Assembly: GCA_033782935.1 (NCBI GenBank)
Contig: JAWQEG010000169.1
Location: 558,001 to 622,000 of the forward strand
Direction: 5' to 3'
Length of the DNA: 64,000 nucleotides
Source of the DNA: Petrolisthes cinctipes
Taxonomy: Eukaryota; Arthropoda; Malacostraca; Decapoda; Porcellanidae
A program made the position numbers and the translations under genes. Shown here one piece after another: positions 50,586-62,079 of the stretch; position 1 is the stretch's first letter; every line of letters starts with the position of its first letter. The notes under the pieces were generated by a model, which had not been told where the DNA came from, made no database searches, and saw only the letters and a list, made by a program, of their open reading frames with translations.

Positions 50586-53260
50586 GTACAGATTGCTTCT
50601 GGGACCCCAAAATATTGAATTTTCGGGTGTTTTGAGCCTGAATTTGAGATATAAACGGGTACTGAAGATGCATGCACATACCGACTTCTGTGCACCTAAA
50701 AGATCGATTTTCAGTATGTTTTGAGCATGTAGTTTGAAAATACTCTAACACGGAGTAGACATGTACAGATCGCTTCTGGGACCCCAAAATATCGAATTTT
50801 CGGGTGTTTAGGGCCAGAATTTGAGATATAAACGGGTACAGAAGATTCATGCACATATCGACTTTTGGGCACCTAAAAGATCGATTTTCAGTATGTTTTT
50901 GGCCTGTATTTTGAAAATACTCTAACACGGAGTAGGCATGTACAGATACCTTCTGGGACCTCTTAATATCGAATTTTCGGATGTTTTGGGACTGAATTTG
51001 AGATATCGATTTTTTGGCACCAAAAATGTCGATTTTTAGCATGTTTTTAGCCTATAATTTGAAAATATTCTAGCACTGTGTAGGCATGTACAGATTGCTT
51101 CTGGGACCCCAAAATATTGAATTTTCTGGTGTTTTGAGCCTGAATTTGAGATATAAACGGGTACAGAAGATACATGCACATATTGACTTTGGGCATCTAA
51201 AATATCGATTTTCAGCATGTTTTGGGCCTGTATTTTGAAAATACTCTAACACTGAGTAGGCATGTACAGATTGCTTCTGGGACCCCAAAATATTGAATTT
51301 TCGGGTGTTTTGAGCCTGAATTTGAGATATAAACGGGTACAGAAGATGCATGCACATGTCGACTTTTGTGCACCTAAAAGATCGATTTTCAGTATGTTTT
51401 GAGCATGTATTTTGAAAATACTCTAACACGGAGTAGGCATGTACAGATCGCTTATGGGACCCCTAAATATCGAATTTTCGGGTGTTTAGGGCCAGAATTT
51501 GAGATATAAACGGGTACAGAAGAAGCATGCACATATCGACTTTGGGCACCTAAAAGATCGATTTTCAGTATGTTTTTGGCATGTATTTTGAAAATACTCT
51601 AACACGGAGTACAGATACCTTCTGGGACCTCTAAATATCGAATTTTATGGTGTTTTGGGACTGAATTTGAGATATCGATTTTTTGGCACCTAAAATGTCG
51701 ATTTTTAGCATGTTTTTAGCCTATATTTTGAAAATATTCTAGCACTGTGTAGGCATGTACAGATTGCTTCTGGGACCCCAAAATATTGAATTTTTGGGTG
51801 TTTTGAGCTTGAATTTGAGATATAAACGGGTACAGAAGATACATGCACATATTGACTTTGGGCATCTAAAATATCGATTTTCAGCATGTTTTGTGCCTGT
51901 ATTTTGAAAATACTCTAACACTGAGTAGGCATGTACAGATTGCTTCTGGGACCCCAAAATATTGAATTTTCAGGTGTTTTGAGCCTGAATTTGAGATATA
52001 AACGGGTACTGAAGATGCATGCACATATCGACTTTTGTGCACCTAAAAGATCGATTTTCAGTATGTTTTGAGCATGTATTTTGAAAATACTCTAACACGA
52101 AGTAGGCATGTACATATCGCTTCTGGGACCCCTAAATATCGAATTTTCGGGTGTTTTGGGACTGAATTTGAGATATCGACTTTTTGGCACCTAAAAGATC
52201 GATTTTTAGTATGTTTTTAGCCTATATTTTGAAAATATTCTAGCACTGAGTAGGCATGTACAGATTGCTTCTGGGACCCCAAAATATTGAATTTTCGGGT
52301 GTTTTGAGCCTGAATTTGAGATATAAATGGGTACAGAAGATACATGCACATATTGACTTTGGGCACCAAAAATATCGATTTTCAGCATGTTTTGGGCCTG
52401 AATTTTGAAAATACTCTAACACGGAGTAGGCATGTACAGATCGCTTCTGGGACCCCAAAATATCGAATTTTCGGGTGTTTAGGGCCAGAATTTGAGATAT
52501 AAACGGGTACAGAAGATGCATGCACATATCGACTTTTGGGCACCTAAAAGATCGATTTTCAGTATGTTTTTGGCCTGTATTTTGAAAATACTCTAACACG
52601 GAGTAGGCATGTACAGATACCTTCTGGGACCTCTAAATAACGAATTTTTTGGGTGTTTTGGGACTGAATTTGAGATATCGATTTTTTGGCACCTAAAATG
52701 TCGATTTTTAGCATGTTTTTAGCCTATATTTTGAAAATATTCTAGCACTGTGTAGGCATGTACAGATTGCTTCTGGAACCCCAAAATATTGAATTTTCGG
52801 GTGTTTTGATCCTGAATTTGAGATATAAACGGGTACAGAAGATACATGCACATATTGACTTTGGGCATCTAAAATATCGATTTTCAGCATGTTTTGGGCC
52901 TGTATTTTGAAAATACTCTAACACTGAGTAGGCATGTACAGATTTCTTCTGGGACCCCAAAATATTGAATTTTCGGGTGTTTTGAGCCTGAATTTGAGAT
53001 ATAAACGGGTACTGAAGATGCATGCACATGTCGACTTTTGTGCACCTAAAAGATCGATTTTCAGTATGTTTTGAGCATGTATTTTGAAAATACTCTAACA
53101 CGGAGTAGGCATGTACAGATCGCTTCTGGGACCCCTAAATATCGAATTTGCAGGTGTTTTGGGACTGAATTTGAGATATCGACTTTTTGGCACCTAAAAG
53201 ATCGATTTTTAGCATGTTTTTAGCCTATATTTTGAAAATATTCAAGCACTGAGTAGGCAT
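50586..53260 (+). repeat. 2,675-bp tandem duplication, second copy
   Basis: It repeats 47,911-50,585 at exactly 2,675 bp, including all private markers. I noticed no difference between the copies in the stretches compared. The match ends between 53,261 and 53,335, where gggtacagaagatac replaces gggtactgaagatgc. Unit starts are 51,017, 51,686, 52,187 and 52,689. Confidence 0.9.
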
Positions 53261-54831
53261 GTACAGATTGCTTCTGGGACCCCAAAATATTGAATTTTCG
53301 GGTGTTTTGAGCCTGAATTTGAGATATAAACGGGTACAGAAGATACATGCACATATCGACTTTTGTGCACCTAAAAGATCGATTTTCAGTATGTTTTGAG
53401 CATGTATTTTGAAAATACTCTAACACGGAGTAGGCATGTGCAGATCGCTTATGGGACCCCTAAATATCGAATTTTCAGGTGTTTTGGGACTGAATTTGAG
53501 ATATCGACTTTTTGGCACCTAAAAGATCGATTTTTAGCATGTTTTTAGCCTATATTTTGAAAATATTTTAGCACTGTACAGATTGCTTCTGGGACCCCAA
53601 AATATTGAATTTTCGGGTGTTTTGAGCCTGAATTTGAGATATAAACGGGTACTGAAGATACATGCACATATTGACTTTTGGCATCTAAAATATCGATTTT
53701 CAGCATGTTTTGGGCCTGTATTTTGAAAATACTCTAACACTGAGTAGCATGTACAGATTGCTTCTGGGACCCCAAAATATTGAATTTTCGGGTGTTTTGA
53801 GCCTGAATTTGAGATATAAACGGGTACTGAAGATGCATACACATATCGACTTTTGTGCACCTAAAAGATCGATTTTCAGTATGTTTTGAGCAAGTATTTT
53901 GAAAATACTCTAACACGGAGTAGGCATGTACAGATCGCTTCTGAGACCCCAAAATATCGAATTTTCGGGTGTTTAGGGCCAAAATTTGAGATATAAACGG
54001 GTACAGAAGATGCATGCACATATCGACTTTTGGGCACCTAAAAGATCGATTTTCAGTATGTTTTTGGCCTGTATTTTGAAAATACTCTAACACAGAGTAG
54101 GCATGTACAGATACCTTCTGGGACCTCTAAATATCGAATTTTCGGGTGTTTTGGGACTGAATTTGAGATATCGATTTTTTGGCACCTAAAATGTCGATTT
54201 TTAGCATGTTTTTAGCCTATATTTTGAAAATATTCTAGCACTGTGTAGACATGTACAGATTGCTTCTGGGACCCCAAAATATTGAATTTTCGGGTGTTTT
54301 GATCCTGAATTTGAGATATAAACGGGTACAGAAGATACATGCACATATTGACATTGGGCATCTAAAATATCGATTTTCAGCATGTTTTGGGCCTATATTT
54401 TGAAAATACTCTAACACTGAGTAGGCATGTACAGATTGCTTCTGGGACCCCAAAATATTGAATTTTCGGGTGTTTTGAGCCTGAATTTGAGATATAAACG
54501 GGTACTGAAGATGCATGCACATATCGACTTTTGTGCACCTAAAAGATCGATTTTCAGTATGTTTTGAGCATGTATTTTGAAAATAACTCTAACACGGAGT
54601 AGGCATGTACAGATCGCTTCTGGGACCCCTAAATATCGAATTTTCGGGTGTTTTGGGACTGAATTTGAGATATCGACTTTTGTGCACCTAAAAGATCGAT
54701 TTTCAGTATGTTTTTGGCCTGTATTTTGAAAATACTCTAACACGGAGTAAGCATGTACAGATACCTTCTGGGACCTCTAAATATCGAATTTTCGGGTGTT
54801 TTGTGACTGAATTTGAGATATCGATTTTTTG
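53261..54831 (+). repeat. Irregular block between the two tandem pairs
   Basis: Units start at 53,190 (177-148), 53,515 (166-176-177-148) and 54,182 (176-177-149-148). It has a one-base loss at about 53,747 (gagtagcatg), isolated changes such as gcaagtattttg and cttctgagacc, and the aaaataactctaac marker at about 54,580. All satellite. Confidence 0.83.
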
Positions 54832-55825
54832 GCCCCTAAAATGTCGATTTTCAGCATGTTTTTAGCCTATATTTTGAAAATATTCTAGCACTGTGTAAGC
54901 ATGTACAGATTGCTTCTGGGACCCCAAAATATTGAATTTTCGGGTGTTTTGAGCCAGAATTTGAGATATAAACGGGTACAGAAGATACATATACATATTG
55001 ACTTTGGGCATCTAAAATATCGATTTTCAGCATGTTTTGGGCCTGTATTTTGAAAATACTCTAACACTGAGTAGGCATGTACAGATTGCTTCTGGGACCC
55101 CAAAATATTGAATTTTCGGGTGTTTTGAGCCTGAATTTGAGATATAAACGGGTACTGAAGATGCATGCACATATCGACTTTTGTGCACCTAAAAGATCGA
55201 TTTTCAGTATGTTTTGAGCATGTATTTTGAAAATACTCTAACACGGAGTAGGCATGTACAGATACCTTCTGGGACCCCTAAATATCGAATTTTCGGGTGT
55301 TTTGGGACTGAATTTGAGATATCGACTTTTTGGCACCTAAAAGATCGATTTTTAGCATGTTTTTAGCCTATATTTTGAAAATATTCTAGCACTGAGTAGG
55401 CATGTACGGATTGATTCTGGGACCCCAAAATATTGAATTTTCGGGTGTTTTGAGCCTGAATTTGAGATATAAACGGGTACAGAAGATACATGCACATATT
55501 GACTTTGGGATCCAAAAATATCGATTTTCAGCATGTTTTGGGCCTGAATTTTGAAAATACTCTAACACGGAGTAGGCATGTACAGATCGCTTCAGGGACC
55601 CCAAAATATAGAATTTTCGGGTGTTTTGAGCCTGAATTTGAGATATAAAAGGGTACAGAAGATGCATGCACATATCGACTTTTGGGCACCTAAAAGATCG
55701 ATTTTCAGTATGTTTTTGGCCTGTATTTTGAAAATACTCTAACACGGAGTACAGATACCTTCTGGGACCTCTAAATATCGAATTTTCGGGTGTTTTGGGA
55801 CTGAATTTGAGATATCGACTTTTTG
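54832..55825 (+). repeat. 994-bp tandem duplication, first copy
   Basis: Two trimers, 501 bp (54,832) and 493 bp (55,333; its last monomer is the 140-bp form). Markers shared with the second copy are gtgtaagcatg, tacggattgattctgg, gggatccaaaaat, cttcaggg, aatatagaatttt and ataaaagggtac. The left junction lies between about 54,857 and 54,895, because the first bases (gcccctaaaatg) differ from 55,826 (gcacctaaaatg). Confidence 0.9.
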
Positions 55826-56819
55826 GCACCTAAAATGTCGATTTTTAGCATGTTTTTAGCCTATATTTTGAAAATATTCTAGCACTGTGTAAGCATGTAC
55901 AGATTGCTTCTGGGACCCCAAAATATTGAATTTTCGGGTGTTTTGAGCCAGAATTTGAGATATAAACGGGTACAGAAGATACATGCACATATTGACTTTG
56001 GGCATCTAAAATATCGATTTTCAGCATGTTTTGGGCCTGTATTTTGAAAATACTCTAACACTGAGTAGGCATGTACAGATTGCTTCTGGGACCCCAAAAT
56101 ATTGAATTTTCGGGTGTTTTGAGCCTGAATTTGAGATATAAACGGGTACTGAAGATGCATGCACATATCGACTTTTGTGCACCTAAAAGATCGATTTTCA
56201 GTATGTTTTGAGCATGTATTTTGAAAATACTCTAACACGGAGTAGGCATGTACAGATCGCTTCTGGGACCCCTAAATATCGAATTTTCGGGTGTTTTGGG
56301 ACTGAATTTGAGATATCGACTTTTTGGCACCTAAAAGATCGATTTTTAGCATGTTTTTAGCCTATATTTTGAAAATATTCTAGCACTGAGTAGGCATGTA
56401 CGGATTGATTCTGGGACCCCAAAATATTGAATTTTCGGGTGTTTTGAGCCTGAATTTGAGATATAAACGGGTACAGAAGATACATGCACATATTGACTTT
56501 GGGATCCAAAAATATCGATTTTCAGCATGTTTTGGGCCTGAATTTTGAAAATACTCTAACACGGAGTAGGCATGTACAGATCGCTTCAGGGACCCCAAAA
56601 TATAGAATTTTCGGGTGTTTTGAGCCTGAATTTGAGATATAAAAGGGTACAGAAGATGCATGCACATATCGACTTTTGGGCACCTAAAAGATCGATTTTC
56701 AGTATGTTTTTGGCCTGTATTTTGAAAATACTCTAACACGGAGTACAGATACCTTCTGGGACCTCTAAATATCGAATTTTCGGGTGTTTTGGGACTGAAT
56801 TTGAGATATCGACTTTTTG
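55826..56819 (+). repeat. 994-bp tandem duplication, second copy
   Basis: It repeats 54,832-55,825 at 994 bp. Differences seen: catatacatattg (54,990) against catgcacatattg, and gataccttctggg (55,261) against gatcgcttctggg. The match ends before 56,886, where gtgtaggcatg replaces gtgtaagcatg. Confidence 0.9.
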
Positions 56820-57633
56820 GCACCTAAAATGTCGATTTTTAGCATGTTTTTAGCCTATATTTTGAAAATATTCTAGCACTGTGTAGGCATGTACAAATTG
56901 CTTCTGGGACCCCAAAATATTGAATTTTCGGGTGTTTGAGCCTGAATTTGAGATATAAACGGGTACAGAAGAGACATGCACATATTGACTTTGGGCATCT
57001 AAAATATCGATTTTCAGCATGTTTTGGGCCTGTATTTTGAAAATACTCTAACACTGAGTAGGCATGTACAGATTGCTTCTGGGACCCCAAAATATTGAAT
57101 TTTCGGGTGTTTTAAGCCTGAATTTGAGATATAAACGGGTACTGAAGATGCATGCAAATATCGACTTTTGTGCACCTAAAAGATCGATTTTCAGTATGTT
57201 TTGAGCATGTATTTTGAAAATACTCTAACACGGAGTAGGCATGTGCAGATCGCTTCTGGGACCCCTAAATATCGAATTTTCGGGTGTTTTGGGACTGAAT
57301 TTGAGATATCGACTTTTTGGCACCTAAAAGATCGATTTTTAGCATGTTTTTAGCCTATATTTTGAAAATATTCTAGCACTGTACAGATTGCTTCTGGGAC
57401 CCCAAAATATTGAATTTTCGGGTGTTTTGAGCCTGAATTTGAGATATAAACGGGTACAGAAGATACATGCACATATTGACTTTGGGCACCAAAAATATCG
57501 ATTTTCAGCATGTTTTGGGCCTGAATTTTGAAAATACTCTAACACGGAGTAGGCATGTACAGATACCTTCTGGGACCTCTAAATATCGAATTTTCGGGTG
57601 TTTTGGGTCTGAATTTGAGATATCGATTTTTTG
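56820..57633 (+). repeat. Mixed units after the 994-bp pair
   Basis: A 500-bp trimer (175-177-148) starts at 56,820 and a two-monomer unit (166-148) at 57,320. The 175-bp form lacks one T (gggtgtttgagcc), as at 1,829, 8,775, 16,727 and 27,000. Local changes are tacaaattg, agagacatgc and atgcaaatatcg. Confidence 0.83.
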
Positions 57634-60055
57634 GCACCTAAAATGTCGATTTTTAGCATGTTTTTAGCCTATATTTTGAAAATATTCTAGCACTGTATAG
57701 GCATGTACAGATTGCTTATGGGACACCAAAATATTGAATTTTTGGGTGTTTTGAGCTTGAATTTGAGATATAAACGGGTACAGAAGATACATGCACATAT
57801 TGACTTTTGGCATCTAAAATATCGATTTTCAGCATGTTTTGGGCCTGTATTTTGAAAATACTCTAACACTGAGTAGGCATGTACAGATTGCTTCTGGGAC
57901 CCCAAAATATTGAATTTTCAGGTGTTTTGAGCCTGAATTTGAGATATAAACGGGTACTGAAGATGCATGCACATATCGACTTTTGTGCACCTAAAAGATC
58001 GATTTTCAGTATGTTTTGAGCATGTATTTTGAAAATACTCTAACACGAAGTAGGCATGTACATATCGCTTCTGGGACCCCTAAATATCGAATTTTCGGGT
58101 GTTTTGGGACTGAATTTGAGATATCGACTTTTTGGCACCTAAAAGATCGATTTTTAGTATGTTTTTAGCCTATATTTTGAAAATATTCTAGCACTGAGTA
58201 GGCATGTACAGATTGCTTCTGGGACCCCAAAATATTGAATTTTCGGGTGTTTTGAGCCTGAATTTGAGATATAAACGGGTACAGAAGATACATGCACATA
58301 TTGACTTTGGGCACCAAAAATATCGATTTTCAGCATGTTTTGGGCCTGAATTTTGAAAATACTCTAACACGGAGTAGGCATGTACAGATCGCTTCTGGGA
58401 CCCCAAAATATCGAATTTTCGGGTGTTTAGGGCCAGAATTTGAGATATAAACGGGTACAGAAGATGCATGCACATATCGACTTTTGGGCACCTAAAAGAT
58501 CGATTTTCAGTATGTTTTTGGCCTGTATTTTGAAAATACTCTAACACGGAGTAGGCATGTACAGATACCTTCTGGGACCTCTAAATAACGAATTTTTTGG
58601 GTGTTTTGGGACTGAATTTGAGATATCGATTTTTTGGCACCTAAAATGTCGATTTTTAGCATGTTTTTAGCCTATATTTTGAAAATATTCTAGCACTGTG
58701 TAGGCATGTACAGATTGCTTCTGGAACCCCAAAATATTGAATTTTCGGGTGTTTTGAGCCTGAATTTGAGATATAAACGGGTACAGAAGATACATGCACA
58801 TATTGACTTTGGGCATCTAAAATATAGATTTTCAGCATGTTTTGGGCCTGTATTTTGAAAATACTCTAACACTGAGTAGGCATGTACAGATTTCTTCTGG
58901 GACCCCAAAATATTGAATTTTTGGGTGTTTTGAGCCTGAATTTGAGATATAAACGGGTACTGAAGATGCATGCAGATGTCGACTTTTGTGCACCTAAAAG
59001 ATCGATTTTCAGTATGTTTTGAGCATGTATTTTGAAAATACTCTAACACGGAGTAGGCATGTACAGATCGCTTCTGGGACCCCTAAATATCGAATTTGCA
59101 GGTGTTTTGGGACTGAATTTGAGATATCGACTTTTTGGCACCTAAAAGATCGATTTTTAGCATGTTTTTAGCCTATATTTTGAAAATATTCAAGAACTGA
59201 GTAGGCATGTACAGATTGCTTCTGGGACCCCAAAATATTGAATTTTCGGGTGTTTTGAGCCTGAATTTGAGATATAAACGGGTACAGAAGATACATGCAC
59301 ATATTGACTTTGGGAACCAAAAATATCGATTTTCAGCATATTTTGGGCCTGAATTTTGAAAATACTCTAACACGGAGTAGGCATGTACAGATCGCTTCTG
59401 GGACCCCAAAATATCGAATTTTCGGGTGTTTAGGGCCAGAATTTGAGATATAAACGGGTACAGAAGATGCATGCACATATCGACTTTTGGGCAAATAAAA
59501 GATCGATTTTCAGTATGTTTTTGGCCTGTATTTTGAAAATACTCTAACACGGAGTAGGCATGTACAGATACCTTCTGGGACCTCTAAATATCGAATTTTC
59601 GGGTGTTTTGGGACTGAATTTGAGATATCGATTTTTTGGCACCTAAAATGTCGATTTTTAGCATGTTTTTAGCCTATATTTTGAAAATATTCTAGCACTG
59701 TGTAGGCATGTACAGATTGCTTCTGGGACCCCAAAATATTGAATTTTCGGGTGTTTTGAGCCTGAATTTGAGATATAAACGGGTACAGAAGATACATGCA
59801 CATATTGACTTTGGGCATCTAAAATATCGATTTTCAGCATGTTTTGGGCCTGTATTTTGAAAATACTCTAACACAGAGTAGGCATGTACAGATTGCTTCT
59901 GGGACCCCATAATATTGAATTTTGGGTGTTTTGAGCCTGAATTTGAGATATAAACGGGTACAGAAGATACATGCACATATCGACTTTTGTGCACCTAAAA
60001 GATCGATTTTCAGTATGTTTTGAGCATGTATTTTGAAAATACTCTAACACGGAGT
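57634..60055 (+). repeat. Segment repeated at the window's end, first copy
   Basis: Trimers start at 57,634, 58,135, 58,637, 59,138 and 59,639. The part 57,467-58,070 matches 61,913-62,516 (offset 4,446), and 58,580-60,055 matches 62,525-64,000 (offset 3,945). Shared markers are actgtatagg, gcttatggg, gacgaagtag variants, catgcagatgtcg, gggcaaataaaag, ccccataatattg and gaattttgggtg. The match runs to the window end. Confidence 0.88.
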
Positions 60056-62079
60056 AGGCATGTGCAGATCGCTTCTGGGACCCCTAAATATCGAATTTTC
60101 GGGTGTTTTGGGACTGATTTTGAGATATCGACTTTTTGAAACCTAAAAGATCGATTTTTAGCATGTTTTTAGCCTATATTTTGAAAATATTCTAGCACTC
60201 TACAGATTGCTTCTGGGACCTCTAAATATCGAATTTTCGGGTGTTTTGAGCATAAATTTGAGATATAAACGGGTACAGAAGATACATGCACATATCGACT
60301 TTTGTGCACCTAAAAGATCGATTTTCAGTATGTTTTGAGCATGTATTTTGAAAATACTCTAAACACGGAGTAGGCATGTGCAGATCGCTTCTGGGACCCC
60401 TAAATATCGAATTTTCGGGTGTTTTGGGACTGAATTTGAGATATCGACTTTTTGGCACCTAAAAGATCGATTTTTAGCATGTTTTTAGCCTATATTTTGA
60501 AAATATTCTAGCACTGTACAGATTGCTTCTGGGACCCCAAAATATTGAATTTTCGGGTGTTTTGAGCCTGAATTTGAGATATAAACGGGTACTGAAGATG
60601 CATGCACATATCGACTTCTGTGCACCTAAAAGATCGATTTTCAGTATGTTTTGAGCATGTATTTTGAAAATACTCTAACACGGAGTAGACATGTACAGAT
60701 CGCTTCTGGGACCCCAAAATATCGAATTTTCTGGTGTTTAGGGCCAGAATTTGAGATATAAACGGGTACAGAAGATGCATGCACATATCGACTTTTGGGC
60801 ACCTAAAAGATCGATTTTCAGTATGTTTTTGGCCTGTATTTTGAAAATACTCTAACACGGGGTAGGCATGTACAGATACCTTCTGGGACCTCTAAATATC
60901 GAATTTTCGGGTGTTTTGGGACTGAATTTGAGATATCGATTTTTTGGCACCTAAAATGTTGATTTTTAGCATGTTTTTAGCCTATAATTTGAAAATATTC
61001 TAGCACTGTGTAGGCATGTACAGATTGCTTCTGGGACCCCAAAATAATTAATTTTCGGGTGTTTTGAGCCTGAATTTGAGATATAAACGGGTACAGAAGA
61101 TACATGCACATATTGACTTTGGGCATCTAAAATATCGATTTTCAGCATGTTTTGGGCCTGTATTTTGAAAATACTCTAACACTGAGTAGGCATGTACAGA
61201 TTGCTTCTGGGACCCCAAAATATTGAATTTTCGGGTGTTTTGAGCCTGAATTTGAGATATAAACGGGTACTGAAGATGCATGCACATATCGACTTTTGTG
61301 CACCTAAAAGATCGATTTTCAGTATGTTTTGAGCATGTATTTTGAGAATACTCTAACACGGAGTAGGCATGTGCAGATCGCTTTTTGGGACCCCTAAATA
61401 TCGAATTTTCGGGTGTTTTTGGACTGAATTTGAGATATCGAGTTTTTGGCACCTAAAAGATCGATTTTTAGCATGTTTTTAGCCTATATTTTGAAAATAT
61501 TCTAGCACTGTACAGATTGCTTCTGGGACCCCAAAATATTGAATTTTCGGGTGTTTTGAGCCTGAATTTGAGATATAAACGGGTACTGAAGATGCATGCA
61601 CATGTCGACTTTTGTGCACCTAAAAGATCGATTTTCAGTATGTTTTGAGCATGTATTTTGAAAATACTCTAACACGGAGTAGGCATGTACAGATCGTTTC
61701 TGGGACCCCTAAATATCGAATTTGCAGGTGTTTTGGGACTGAATTTGAGATATCGACTTTTTGGCACCTAAAAGATCGATTTTTAGCATGTTTTTAGCCT
61801 ATATTTTGAAAATATTCAAGCACTGAGTACAGATTGCTTCTGGGACCCCAAAATATTGAATTTTCGGGTGTTTTGAGCCTGAATTTGAGATATAAACGGG
61901 TACAGAAGATACATGCACATATTGACTTTGGGAACCAAAAATATCGATTTTCAGCATGTTTTGGGCCTGAATTTTGAAAATACTCTAACACGGAGTAGGC
62001 ATGTACAGATACCTTCTGGGACCTCTAAATATCGAATTTTCGGGTGTTTTGGGTCTGAATTTGAGATATCGATTTTTTG
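60056..62079 (+). repeat. Irregular block with pieces akin to 22.5-23.5 kb
   Basis: It contains several 10-bp-deleted monomers (about 60,200, 60,515 and 61,510) and one 8-bp-deleted a monomer at about 61,826. 60,947-61,460 shares the rare gatcgctttttggg and atatcgagtttttgg variants with 22,532-23,045 and 32,805-33,318. One-base changes include ctctaaacacgg (60,358, one extra A) and aaaataattaatttt (61,045). Confidence 0.8.
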
